Assembly (NCBI GenBank): GCA_902605365.1
Contig: CACLCM010000004.1
Span: 1 to 64,000, forward strand
Reading direction: 5' to 3'
Length of the DNA stretch: 64,000 bases
DNA from: an uncultured Candidatus Poseidoniales archaeon
GTDB taxonomy: Archaea; Thermoplasmatota; Poseidoniia; Poseidoniales; Poseidoniaceae
Made by a program: the position numbers and the translations under genes. Shown here piece by piece: positions 36,311-45,237 of the stretch; position 1 is the stretch's first letter; every line of letters begins with the position of its first letter. The notes beneath the pieces are model-generated. The model made no database searches and had not been told where the DNA came from. It saw only the letters and a list, made by a program, of their open reading frames with translations.

Positions 36311-39300
36311 TCACATGTTACGGCGATACTGTCCACCGACAGCAAACAGTGCATCAGTAATTTGACCAAGTGAAGCAACCTTGGAAGTTTCCATCAATTC
36401 CTCGAATACATTGCCGCCTTCTCTAGCGACCTGCTGTAATCTACTGAGTGCCTCTTCATCGCGAGGAATTGCCTGAGTTCTCTCAAGACATGCTTGTTTC
36501 TCATCAGGGTTAGCACGAGCAAGTTCCATGTCGAACTCGTCTGCGGAATCTTCGTCGAAGTCTGTAGCATTTGGATTCAGGAATGTGTTTACACCAATGA
36601 TAGGTAGTGTTCCATCGTGCTTGAGGTGTTCGTAGTACATGCTTTCATCTTGGATCTTACCACGCTGATACATTGTTTCCATAGCACCAAGAACACCGCC
36701 TCTGCGAGATAGTGCTTCGAATTCCTGAAGAACTGCTTCCTCAACCAAGTCGGTTAACTCCTCTACGATGAATGAACCCTGCATAGGGTTCTCCGTCTTT
36801 GTCCAACCGCTTTCTTTGTTCACAATCAACTGAATTGCGAGTGCCCTTCTAACCGACTCTTCAGTTGGTGTAGTAATCGCTTCATCATACGCATTGGTGT
36901 GCAGTGAGTTAGCATTGTCCTGAATTGCCAATAATGCTTGCAAGGTAGTACGAATATCATTGAAATCAATCTCTTGGGCGTGAAGGCTTCTACCACTGGT
37001 CTGAATGTGATACTTGAGCTTCTGACTGCGAGCGTCTGCACCATACAAATCACGCATGGTTACTGCCCATATACGGCGAGCAACTCTTCCAATGACCGTG
37101 TATTCTGGGTCTAGGCCATTAGAGAAGAAGAACGAGAGATTTGGTGCAAATTCTGCTACATCCATTCCTCTGCTTCGGTAATACTCAACATAGGTGAAAC
37201 CGTTTGCAAGAGTTAGTGCCAACTGTGTAATTGGGTTTGCACCTGCTTCTGCGATGTGGTAGCCGGAAATTGAAACCGAGTAGTGGTTGCGTACTCCGTT
37301 ATCGATGTAGTACTGCTGAACATCTCCCATCATCTTGAGAGCGAAAGGTGTTGAGAAGATACAGGTGTTTTGGGCTTGATCTTCTTTGAGAATATCAGCC
37401 TGAACTGTTCCTCTAACTGTCTGAAGAGTCTTTGCTTTGATTTCTGCATATGTAGCTGCATCTACCATTTCGTCTCCTCTCTTTCCGACTGTTACAAGAC
37501 CGAATCCATTGTGACCTTCTGGCAAATCACCACGGTAGCCACTAGCATCTGCTTCTAATTGCAGATGCTTCTCGACTTGTTGGTCGATTGCTGCATTGAG
37601 ATAGAATGCAAGAATCACTGGAGCTGGTCCATTGATTGTCATTGAAACTGAGGTATTTGCGTCACACAAATCAAATCCAGAATAAAGACGCTTAGCGTCA
37701 TCTATGCTAGCGATAGAAACACCGGAGTTACCGACCTTACCCCAAATATCTGGGCGACGGTCAGGGTCACGCCCATACAGAGTTACACTGTCGAAAGCGG
37801 TAGAAAGGCGAACGTAATCTTGGCCTTGTGAAAGAAGGTGGAAGCGACGGTTTGTCCTCTCCCCCTCGCCTTCTCCGGCAAACATACGAGCACTCAACTC
37901 ATCGGTTCGCTTGAATGGGAATACTCCTGCTGTGAATGGGAAATGTCCTGGGGCATTCTCTCTTGATATCCAATTGTACATGTCTCCATCATCGGAATAC
38001 TTCGGAAGTGCGACACGAGGGATCATCTGATGAGACAAGGATTCAGTAACTGTTGAAACTGTGAATGGCTTTCCACGAACATAGTAGGTGAATTCGCCAC
38101 TGGAATATTGCTCTGCCAAATCTCTGAAATCTGAAACGACTTGACTTGCTTCTGCAATCTCTTCACGTAATTCCGCTAGATGCTCCTCAACCTCACTCTT
38201 GATTGAAGGCAACTCTTTGCTTGCTGTCTCAAGATGTTGCATTACTCGCAACTTCTCTGCAACACTGCCATTTTGTGAATGGTAATCGCGAACAACTGAG
38301 GATATCTCTGAAAGATAATGCACACGCTCAGGAGGGATTACTCCCTTGCGCTCTCCAATTACACCAATCGGCTCACTTGCATTGAAATCAACCATTGCGG
38401 CTAATTTCTGCCATAGAACATCCACACCGGGGTCTGCAAATTGACTAGCTATTGTAGCAACTACGGGGAGTTCCAAATCTTCGACATCAAACATGTTACG
38501 ATTGCGTCTAACTTGTTTTCGAATTGCACGCAGTGCATCTTCACTGCCTCTCTTTTCGTACTTGTTTAGCACGACTAAGTCCGCTACATCGAGCATCTCG
38601 ATTTTCTCTAACTGAGTATGAGCACCGAACTCTGCAGTCATGACATACAATGAACGGTCTGAAACAGTAGTAATCGCATCACTACCTTGTCCAATTCCGC
38701 TTGTCTCACAGAAGATTAAATCGAAGCCAACAGCCTTTGCGGCCTCGATTGCTCTATCGAGGTTAGCACTGATTTCTGAACCGCTACCTCTGCTCGCTAA
38801 AGAGCGCATGAAGAGGTTGTTATTGGAAAGTGAATTCATTCTGATACGGTCGCCTAGTAAAGCACCACCTGTTCGCTTTCTAGTTGGGTCAACACAGAGT
38901 AAGCATACTTTCTTGTCGGGGTTGTCACGAAGAATTCGCAGCATTAATTCGTCCAACAAACTGCTCTTTCCTGCACCACCTGTACCTGTAAAACCGATTA
39001 CTGGGACTTCAGAATCGCTAGAGCGAACCTTGTTGAGAGTCTCTTTGAATTCATCATCACTTGCAGATTCTGATAGAGTCATCAGAAGACCTACTTTGGC
39101 CATATCATTCGCCGTAATCGGTCCATCGAGACTTGCTATTCTACTGCCTGCAATCAAGTCGACCTCGCTCGCAGTACCCATCAAATCGTGAATCATTCCC
39201 ATTAGTCCCATCTTTCGGCCATCATCTGGAGAATATATTTTGGAAATACCACTCTTGTGTAAATCTCTAATTTCAGGAGGAGTAATTGTTCCACCGCCGC

Positions 39301-39604
39301 CGCCAAAGATGCGGATGTGCTCACAGCCTGCTTCATCTAGCAATTGACGAATGTAGGTGAAGTACTCCATGTGTCCACCTTGGTACGAAGTCAAAGCAAC
39401 TGCATGTGCGTCTTCCTGAACTGCACAATCGACTACATCTTTCGCCGATCTATCGTGTCCAAGGTGAATAACTTCAGCTCCGCTGCTCTGAATCAAACGT
39501 CGCATGACGTTAATCGCTGCATCATGACCATCGAATAGGCTTGCAGCAGTGATAACACGAACCGGACCGGTCGTAGTTTCAAACACCGGCGCCTCCTCCG
39601 ACAT
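36311..39604 (-). CDS. icmF: Fused acyl-CoA mutase of IcmF type (B12 domain, G-protein chaperone, mutase)
   Basis: About 1,097 residues in the IcmF order. The N-terminal B12-binding domain has SLFDGHDAA with the cobalt-ligand His. A MeaB/ArgK-type GTPase follows (Walker A GFTGTGGAGKSS; NKYE near residue 345). The C-terminal mutase barrel includes FPFTAGVFPFKRT, STAFDSVTLYGRDP, SMTINGPAPVILAF and SVSISGYHIAEAGA. Interconverts branched and linear acyl-CoAs (isobutyryl/butyryl or isovaleryl/pivalyl) with adenosylcobalamin; the GTPase loads and repairs the cofactor. The Phe in the GVFPFKRT region argues for isobutyryl-type rather than methylmalonyl substrates. ATG 39604 precedes Ser-Glu-Glu-Ala; ATG 39634 and 39631 are longer options. 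Transcribed divergently from nnr. Confidence 0.9.
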   Translation of the reverse strand: MSEEAPVFETTTGPVRVITAASLFDGHDAAINVMRRLIQSSGAEVIHLGHDRSAKDVVDCAVQEDAHAVALTSYQGGHMEYFTYIRQLLDEAGCEHIRIFGGGGGTITPPEIRDLHKSGISKIYSPDDGRKMGLMGMIHDLMGTASEVDLIAGSRIASLDGPITANDMAKVGLLMTLSESASDDEFKETLNKVRSSDSEVPVIGFTGTGGAGKSSLLDELMLRILRDNPDKKVCLLCVDPTRKRTGGALLGDRIRMNSLSNNNLFMRSLASRGSGSEISANLDRAIEAAKAVGFDLIFCETSGIGQGSDAITTVSDRSLYVMTAEFGAHTQLEKIEMLDVADLVVLNKYEKRGSEDALRAIRKQVRRNRNMFDVEDLELPVVATIASQFADPGVDVLWQKLAAMVDFNASEPIGVIGERKGVIPPERVHYLSEISSVVRDYHSQNGSVAEKLRVMQHLETASKELPSIKSEVEEHLAELREEIAEASQVVSDFRDLAEQYSSGEFTYYVRGKPFTVSTVTESLSHQMIPRVALPKYSDDGDMYNWISRENAPGHFPFTAGVFPFKRTDELSARMFAGEGEGERTNRRFHLLSQGQDYVRLSTAFDSVTLYGRDPDRRPDIWGKVGNSGVSIASIDDAKRLYSGFDLCDANTSVSMTINGPAPVILAFYLNAAIDQQVEKHLQLEADASGYRGDLPEGHNGFGLVTVGKRGDEMVDAATYAEIKAKTLQTVRGTVQADILKEDQAQNTCIFSTPFALKMMGDVQQYYIDNGVRNHYSVSISGYHIAEAGANPITQLALTLANGFTYVEYYRSRGMDVAEFAPNLSFFFSNGLDPEYTVIGRVARRIWAVTMRDLYGADARSQKLKYHIQTSGRSLHAQEIDFNDIRTTLQALLAIQDNANSLHTNAYDEAITTPTEESVRRALAIQLIVNKESGWTKTENPMQGSFIVEELTDLVEEAVLQEFEALSRRGGVLGAMETMYQRGKIQDESMYYEHLKHDGTLPIIGVNTFLNPNATDFDEDSADEFDMELARANPDEKQACLERTQAIPRDEEALSRLQQVAREGGNVFEELMETSKVASLGQITDALFAVGGQYRRNM

Positions 39605-39676
39605 GCTCCTACGGAGCATACATTCGTTCATCATGATACCGTTGTAATCAAAGGCCTAGAAGTGGGTGCGAGTTGT

Positions 39677-41122
39677 ATGCGGCCCCGTTGGATAATGGCT
39701 CAACATGAGGTCGCTATCCTCGACGCCAATGCCGAAGCATTAGGCGCCAATATGGATGAGTTGATGACAACTGCAGCAGAACATCTTGCGAATGCACTAG
39801 ACGGAGCCCCCAAACCAATCTGGATATTGTGTGGTCCAGGCAATAATGGTGGAGATGGATTCAGATTAGCAACTATGCTAGATGAATGCAAGGTTATCGC
39901 AACACATGACAAGCAAAAGAATGCCCTTGCTCAAAGGGCTAGAGAGGACTGGAAAGGAGAAATTTACTCAATAGAAAACCTGCCATCACAACCCCCTGCT
40001 GTGATTGTTGATTGCCTACTTGGCGCTGGCTCACAAGGTAAGCCAAGAGGTGAAATCCTCAAATTGATGGAAACTATTCCCGGCAGACCAATGGTATTAG
40101 CGTGTGATATGCCAACGGGCTGTGGTTCAGGAATTTCGTTCAATGCATTCAGAACCGTTACATTCGAAGCTCCAAAATCAAACATGATTGACTCGAATGG
40201 AAAACTATTGCCTGAAGTGGGAGACTTATTCATAGCACCAATCGGTTGGCCAGAAGAAACTCTAGACCCTGGGCCGGGAGATCTTCTACGATACCCACAC
40301 CCACAAGAAGGACAAATCAAAGGGGACAGAGGCAGAGTTCTGATTATTGGAGGAGGTCCATATCATGGAGCCCCAATTCTTTCAGGAATGGCTGCAGCAA
40401 GAATGGGGGTTGACCTAGTTCATGTTGCAATGCCAAAGTCAGCCACTGCCAGGGCAAAGTGGCCTAGTGAATTGATTCAAGAACCGATGACAGACCAAGA
40501 AATAATCACAGATGTTTCTGGATTGGTCAAACGTTGCATGACAGGAAGAGGAGTTCAGGCGATGGTCATAGGTCCGGGAATGGGCGATGCTCCTGAATCA
40601 TTAGAGGCTGTCAAAATGCTAATCCAATCAACTCCAAATATTCCCAAAGTAATCGATGCAGACGCAATCAAAGCGTTGGAAGGCTGGCCTCAACACCTAG
40701 TTGGAGTCGTTACTCCTCACCAAAAGGAATTGGAAAACTGGATTGGAGATATTGAATCAGTACCAGAATTACTCACCGGTTCTGGAGAAAGAAGAGTCGT
40801 TATTCGAACCGGAGCAGAGGATATCATCATTGGCTCTGCTGGGCGCGGAGGGTTATGTAAAGGTGGAAATCCGCGCATGTCAATGGGGGGAACCGGAGAC
40901 CTTCTTGCGGGTAGCATAGGCGGCTTACTGGGGCTTGGATTATCTCCTTGGAGTGCAGCAAGACTCGGTGTCCACCTAATGCGAGTTGCTGGAAAATTGG
41001 CTGAGAAAGAAATGGGACCAGGTATGGTAGCGGATGATATACCGCCTTATCTGTCAAGGGCACTGATCACAGGACCGGTTCTTCTCCGTCCACAAGGGCA
41101 GGAAGGCCTTTCTTCTTCCTGA
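39677..41122 (+). CDS. nnr: Bifunctional NAD(P)H-hydrate epimerase and dehydratase
   Basis: About 481 residues, fused as in archaeal and bacterial Nnr. The N-terminal YjeF epimerase domain includes LDANAEALG near the start, CGPGNNGGDGFRLA (residues ~52-65), DCLLGAGSQG and DMPTGC. The C-terminal ADP-dependent dehydratase (ribokinase-like) domain has the GDRGRVLIIGG start, VIDADAIKALEG, VVTPHQKELENW and the catalytic GGTGDLLAGSIGGLLG. Repairs damaged NADHX/NADPHX. Several starts are possible (GTG 39662, ATG 39677, ATG 39695); the epimerase core begins just after 39695. Its 3' end overlaps the convergent ABC-F gene by 56 bases. Confidence 0.9.
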   Translation: MRPRWIMAQHEVAILDANAEALGANMDELMTTAAEHLANALDGAPKPIWILCGPGNNGGDGFRLATMLDECKVIATHDKQKNALAQRAREDWKGEIYSIENLPSQPPAVIVDCLLGAGSQGKPRGEILKLMETIPGRPMVLACDMPTGCGSGISFNAFRTVTFEAPKSNMIDSNGKLLPEVGDLFIAPIGWPEETLDPGPGDLLRYPHPQEGQIKGDRGRVLIIGGGPYHGAPILSGMAAARMGVDLVHVAMPKSATARAKWPSELIQEPMTDQEIITDVSGLVKRCMTGRGVQAMVIGPGMGDAPESLEAVKMLIQSTPNIPKVIDADAIKALEGWPQHLVGVVTPHQKELENWIGDIESVPELLTGSGERRVVIRTGAEDIIIGSAGRGGLCKGGNPRMSMGGTGDLLAGSIGGLLGLGLSPWSAARLGVHLMRVAGKLAEKEMGPGMVADDIPPYLSRALITGPVLLRPQGQEGLSSS

Positions 41123-42743
41123 TGTAATCAGTATAATTCCCATAATATTTGGTGACGATTCCATCCTGTAACTCCCAAATCTGATTGACGATTTGGTCGA
41201 GGAACCATCTATCGTGACTGACGGTTACAATTGCACCTTCATATTCAGTAAGAGCCTCTTCAAGAGTTTCTTTTGCGTCCATGTCCAAGTGATTAGTTGG
41301 TTCATCGAGCAGAAGTAAATTGTTTTCTTCTAGCAGAATTTTTAGTAATGCAATACGAGCTCTCTCCCCGCCTGAAAGTTTGCCCAAAGGAGTATCAACT
41401 TGCTCCTTAGCAAATTGGAAACGGCCCAAAGCAGCACGGATTTCTCCATATGACATGTCAGGGCGAAGCAATTCAACTTGCTTTACCGCATTCAGTTTGA
41501 AATCCAGAGTACGGTGGTCTTGGTGATAGTAACCGACGATGGCTCCAGGTGCAAGGTCTCTGGTTCCTGAATCGATTACTTCATCACCAGTAATCAACTT
41601 CAGGAGCGTGGTCTTACCTTGACCATTTCCTCCAACAATACCTATTCTATCGCCTTTGGAAATTTCTAAGTCCTGATTATCTAAAATTGGACGTTTCAAT
41701 CCTTCGAATTTCTTTGAAGCGCCTAAGAATTGAATGATATCATTGCTTGACTTATCTGCTGCTTCGAGATTGAATCTCAGTCCCTTGCGCTGCTTCGGTT
41801 TTCGTGCGTTCAAGGCTTTGAGTTCCTGTTGCATTCTTTCTATCATTTTGTGCTTAGCTGAAATCGACTTGTCGTACTTGTTAGCGGATTTCATAGAACG
41901 GAGAGCGTTCTGAGTATTCGCTATTTTCTTCTCCACATTCTTGATTCTATCATCAAGGGCAGCAAGGAAGTTTTGTTTCTGTTTTAGGAACTCTGAATAA
42001 TTACCCTTGTAATTCCAGTTGCGAAGATTGTCCACTTCTACAATCCTCGTACAAACTTGGTCAAGGAAATACCTGTCGTGAGATACGATCAATTGAGCAC
42101 CTACGAACTCATTTATGAATTCTTCAAGCCATTCAGTAGTCTCAATATCCAAGTGGTTTGTCGGCTCGTCAAGGAATATAACATCGACTCCAGCAAGACC
42201 TACAAGTTGGCGAGCAAGAGCAAGTTTGGCCTTCTCCCCACCAGATAATTTGTTGACTTTCATCTCCATTGGGTGCTGGTCTAGACCTAACATCTCCAAA
42301 ATCGCCTTAGCAATATTTGCAACATTTCCTCCACCTGAAGCTCCGAGCATTGTTTGGAGTTCAGAATAGCGGTCCATCACAGGTTGCCAGTTGCCATCAT
42401 AGAATGAAGGGTCAACCATCTGTGCTTCTATCGCTGCGATCTCTTCTTCCAGCTCTTGGAATTGGCGCCCCTTACGAGATAACTCTTCTTCGATAGTTGA
42501 ATCTTCATCAATATCTCGAATCTGAGTCAGATATGCTATGCGAATTCCTGAAGCGAATTCGATATCTCCAACATCCTGCTTTTGTTCTGAAATTGTATTG
42601 AGCAGTGTTGTCTTTCCGGCACCATTATGACCGACTATTCCGATTCTGTCACCCTCGTTTACCATGATGTTGATGTCCTGCAATACGGTGACTGGACCGA
42701 ATGAACGGTCTACACCTTCAACGCGGATTAATTCGCGGGACAT
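41067..42743 (-). CDS. ABC-F family ATPase
   Basis: About 558 residues with two ABC ATPase domains and no membrane spans. Domain 1: Walker A GHNGAGKTT, signature LSGGEKAKLALARQL, Walker B VIFLDEPTNHLD. Domain 2: Walker A GGNGQGKTT, signature LSGGERARIALLKIL, Walker B LLLLDEPTNHLD. A Lys/Arg-rich linker follows domain 1. ABC-F proteins bind ribosomes and release stalled or drug-bound states; the exact subfamily is not assigned. ATG 42743 gives the family start (Met-Ser-Arg-Glu-Leu); an upstream ATG at 42812 adds a 23-residue leader without homology. Convergent, overlapping nnr at the 3' end. Confidence 0.9.
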   Translation of the reverse strand: MSRELIRVEGVDRSFGPVTVLQDINIMVNEGDRIGIVGHNGAGKTTLLNTISEQKQDVGDIEFASGIRIAYLTQIRDIDEDSTIEEELSRKGRQFQELEEEIAAIEAQMVDPSFYDGNWQPVMDRYSELQTMLGASGGGNVANIAKAILEMLGLDQHPMEMKVNKLSGGEKAKLALARQLVGLAGVDVIFLDEPTNHLDIETTEWLEEFINEFVGAQLIVSHDRYFLDQVCTRIVEVDNLRNWNYKGNYSEFLKQKQNFLAALDDRIKNVEKKIANTQNALRSMKSANKYDKSISAKHKMIERMQQELKALNARKPKQRKGLRFNLEAADKSSNDIIQFLGASKKFEGLKRPILDNQDLEISKGDRIGIVGGNGQGKTTLLKLITGDEVIDSGTRDLAPGAIVGYYHQDHRTLDFKLNAVKQVELLRPDMSYGEIRAALGRFQFAKEQVDTPLGKLSGGERARIALLKILLEENNLLLLDEPTNHLDMDAKETLEEALTEYEGAIVTVSHDRWFLDQIVNQIWELQDGIVTKYYGNYTDYIRKKKGLPALVDGEEPVL

Positions 42744-42974
42744 ATTTCGAGGCGGCTCCCTATCTCTTATGGACTCACCGTTTGATTTTGCTGGCAAAAT
42801 CCATACTAGCAATAAAAATTAGATTATTTACTTACAAATTACCATTATCTGAAATTCAACATCTCAATTATGGAAAATGAAATACCATCTTCCGGAATCT
42901 AATATCTTGAATCCGTCACAGGCTAGAAGTATGCCTTTTGATGCATCGAGACAAAGGTAAATAGGCGTAAGAGA

Positions 42975-42987
42975 GTTATGTCATAAC
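42975..42987 (+). promoter_or_regulatory. Palindrome abutting the start of a 53-residue gene
   Basis: GTTATG-T-CATAAC is a perfect 13-base inverted repeat that ends on the base before the ATG at 42988. It overlaps the ribosome-binding region and could be an operator or an mRNA hairpin. The ~170-240 bases upstream (to the ABC-F start) are AT-rich, with nothing else recognisable. Confidence 0.4.
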
Positions 42988-43149
42988 ATGGCGAGTGAAA
43001 GTACCAAACAACGTCCAACCGCAGCAGAATCATTAGTTAAGGCAACAGTTGCTGTCCTTGACAATGTTAATGTTCAAGCACACATGGACCGTGCATCAAT
43101 GGAAACGGCAAAGCGTTTAGGAGCGCACACTATCACATTCCTAGGTTGA
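42988..43149 (+). CDS. Small 53-residue unknown protein
   Basis: Starts ATG-GCG-AGT and ends TGA at 43147-43149; 53 residues, Ala/Thr-rich with an amphipathic helix (AESLVKATVAVLDNVNVQAH). The codon choice resembles neighbouring genes, and a LysE-type gene starts 41 bp downstream on the same strand, so it could lead that operon. No motif or family recognised. Real protein likely but unproven. Confidence 0.45.
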   Translation: MASESTKQRPTAAESLVKATVAVLDNVNVQAHMDRASMETAKRLGAHTITFLG

Positions 43150-43190
43150 ACTTACAGAAAGGTCATTGACACTGACACTTTGGGACAAGC

Positions 43191-43799
43191 GTGGACATAA
43201 CTGCAATTTCGGCAGCAGCCGTGATGTTTATTCTCGGTGCAACCTCACCAGGTCCATCTTTAGCTGTAGTTCTACGCAACACGATGATTGGCGGTAGGCC
43301 TCGAGGTTTAGCGTGCGCAGTGGGGCATGGAATTGGATTCGGATTCTATGCTGTTAGCGTAGTATTCGGTTTAGTTGTGATAATGGAAAACAATCCTGAT
43401 GTATTTACACTAATGCAAATTATTGGTGGATTGTTTCTACTCTACCTTGGAATTGGTATGATTCGTAGTGAAGAAGCTGTCATAGTTCAATCAGAAGGTA
43501 AGCGTGAAGGATTTTTCGAAGGTTTCTTCATTGCATTTTTGAATCCCAAAATTGCAGTATTCATGCTCGCAGTTCTCTCCAGTGTACTCGACCCATCGAT
43601 GTCAAACGACACAAAATGGATTATTGCAGGAATGGGGATGACGATTGATACCGTATGGTACGTGATCGTCGCACTTTTGCTATCCAAATCTACAATATTA
43701 GCAAAAATTGAGCAAAATCAACGTAGTTTGAATATCGCTACTGGTGTTTTGATGATTGGTTTAGCAATATGGACAGCATACAAACTATCTGGACTGTGA
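43191..43799 (+). CDS. LysE/RhtB-family transporter (second copy)
   Basis: 202 residues with about six hydrophobic spans. The signature GATSPGPSLAVVLRNTMIGGRPRGLACAVGHGIGF is at the N-terminus, closer to the RhtB (threonine/homoserine exporter) consensus than the copy at 35642, which it resembles only in overall plan. Starts at GTG 43191. Fpg follows 39 bp downstream on the same strand. Exports amino acids or similar compounds; the substrate is unknown. Confidence 0.87.
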   Translation: MDITAISAAAVMFILGATSPGPSLAVVLRNTMIGGRPRGLACAVGHGIGFGFYAVSVVFGLVVIMENNPDVFTLMQIIGGLFLLYLGIGMIRSEEAVIVQSEGKREGFFEGFFIAFLNPKIAVFMLAVLSSVLDPSMSNDTKWIIAGMGMTIDTVWYVIVALLLSKSTILAKIEQNQRSLNIATGVLMIGLAIWTAYKLSGL

Positions 43800-43838
43800 C
43801 ACATCAATACTATTGATGTCAAGTGAAAACGGTCAGTT

Positions 43839-44642
43839 ATGCCAGAGCTTCCAGAAGTCGAAACCGTCCGCACTGGACTGTCTCGTTCTTGGGTTGGTAA
43901 GCGAATAGACGGTGTGGATTTACGCAGAGAAGGCCTGCGTTTTCCATTTCCTGAAGACCTCGAGAAAAGACTCATTGGAAGGACAATTACTGCGATAAGA
44001 AGACGTGCCAAATATCTCTTAATCGACCTTGATAATGATGACATCTTACTTTCTCACTTAGGAATGAGTGGAAAATGGACACTTGATGCTAGTGATTGCG
44101 AAGGTAAGCATGACCACGTCGTCATCTATCTCGATGACGGAACGATGTCGGTATACAATGACCCACGGCGATTTGGAGTTATGGATATCTACTCGGGTAC
44201 ATCTCATAAATTGCTGGACCATTTAGGCCCAGAGCCTCTAGAAGAATGGACTGCTACAGACTTATATGAAAAACTACAACGTAGGAAAAGTCCTATCAAA
44301 ATTTGTATTCTCGATCAAAAAGTGGTAGTTGGTGTTGGCAATATCTATGCTTGTGAAGCACTAAACAGAAGCAAGATTTCCCCTACTCGTTTGTCAAACA
44401 CAATCAAACTAAAAGAATGTGAGAAGTTAGTCAATGAGATAAAAATCATTCTTTCAGAAGCGATTCAAGTAGGTGGCTCATCATTACGAGACTTTGCAGG
44501 TGTTGATGGAACTCTTGGCTATTTCATTCACCAGTTCAAGGTGTATGATAAAGAAGGGGCAGAGTGCGAATGCGGAGGGATTATTGAGAGACTGGTCCAA
44601 GGTGGACGCTCAACATTCTGGTGTAGTTCTTGTCAGAAATGA
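43839..44642 (+). CDS. mutM: Formamidopyrimidine-DNA glycosylase
   Basis: 267 residues. Excises oxidised purines such as 8-oxoguanine and FapyG and nicks the abasic site. The N-terminus MPELPEVETVRTGL carries the catalytic Pro2 and Glu3. VGVGNIYACEAL is the helix-two-turn-helix DNA-binding segment, and the C-terminal zinc finger is CECGGIIERLVQGGRSTFWCSSCQK-like with four Cys. All hallmarks are intact. Fpg is widespread in bacteria but rare in archaea, so transfer is likely. It converges with the SCO1-like gene: the stops are adjacent. Confidence 0.92.
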   Translation: MPELPEVETVRTGLSRSWVGKRIDGVDLRREGLRFPFPEDLEKRLIGRTITAIRRRAKYLLIDLDNDDILLSHLGMSGKWTLDASDCEGKHDHVVIYLDDGTMSVYNDPRRFGVMDIYSGTSHKLLDHLGPEPLEEWTATDLYEKLQRRKSPIKICILDQKVVVGVGNIYACEALNRSKISPTRLSNTIKLKECEKLVNEIKIILSEAIQVGGSSLRDFAGVDGTLGYFIHQFKVYDKEGAECECGGIIERLVQGGRSTFWCSSCQK

Positions 44643-45236
44643 TCAGTAGTTTTCGAGAACTGTCCTTACATCTTCAACAAATAAGTCAACTGGGAAATCA
44701 TAATCTGACCAAACCACTCTTCCCATTAGATTTGAATCCAAGATATAGGTGGGAGATGGATGGGCAACTGTGTATCCTTCATCAGAATCATCTGATTCCT
44801 CGTATGGATAAACTCCATATGTTTCGTAAACCATATCTAAAGCTGAGCCTGAACCTGTTAGGTGAGGCCAATCATACCCTCTGTCTTCAGTCCAATTTTG
44901 CAACTTTGAGGGGGAGTCATGTCGCTTATCTACAGTTACAGATACAATACTAATTTTTTCTAATTCTTCATCTGACAAAGTTTCTTGAACCATTTTTACA
45001 TTCTGACTAGTTACTGGACATGTTTCATCACACCGAGTAAACATGAACACTAGTATCACAACTTTACCACGCTGCTCTTCTAGGCTCCATAGGTCTCCGT
45101 CTGCGCTTTCTAGAGTAAATTTGTAGGTGTCGCTACCTGCCAAATCGCGGCCATGGAATGTAATTTCTTTTTCATCATCAGAGGTGCAGCCTGGTAAAAG
45201 AAACATTAATGCCAGAATTATTGCAGTAAACCTCAT
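44643..45236 (-). CDS. SCO1/SenC-like copper lipoprotein (copy 1)
   Basis: About 197 residues. Signal peptide with lipobox LLPGC; Cys after cleavage would carry the lipid. The thioredoxin-like domain has the copper site FTRCDETCP (CxxxC) and the distal His in the VAHPSPTYILD segment. SCO proteins deliver copper to the CuA site of cytochrome c oxidase. ATG 45236 follows the stop of the upstream SCO1-like gene with a GGAGG ribosome-binding site inside it, so the pair is translationally coupled; ATG 45254 overlaps it. Faces the membrane exterior. Confidence 0.88.
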   Translation of the reverse strand: MRFTAIILALMFLLPGCTSDDEKEITFHGRDLAGSDTYKFTLESADGDLWSLEEQRGKVVILVFMFTRCDETCPVTSQNVKMVQETLSDEELEKISIVSVTVDKRHDSPSKLQNWTEDRGYDWPHLTGSGSALDMVYETYGVYPYEESDDSDEGYTVAHPSPTYILDSNLMGRVVWSDYDFPVDLFVEDVRTVLENY

Positions 45237-45237
45237 T

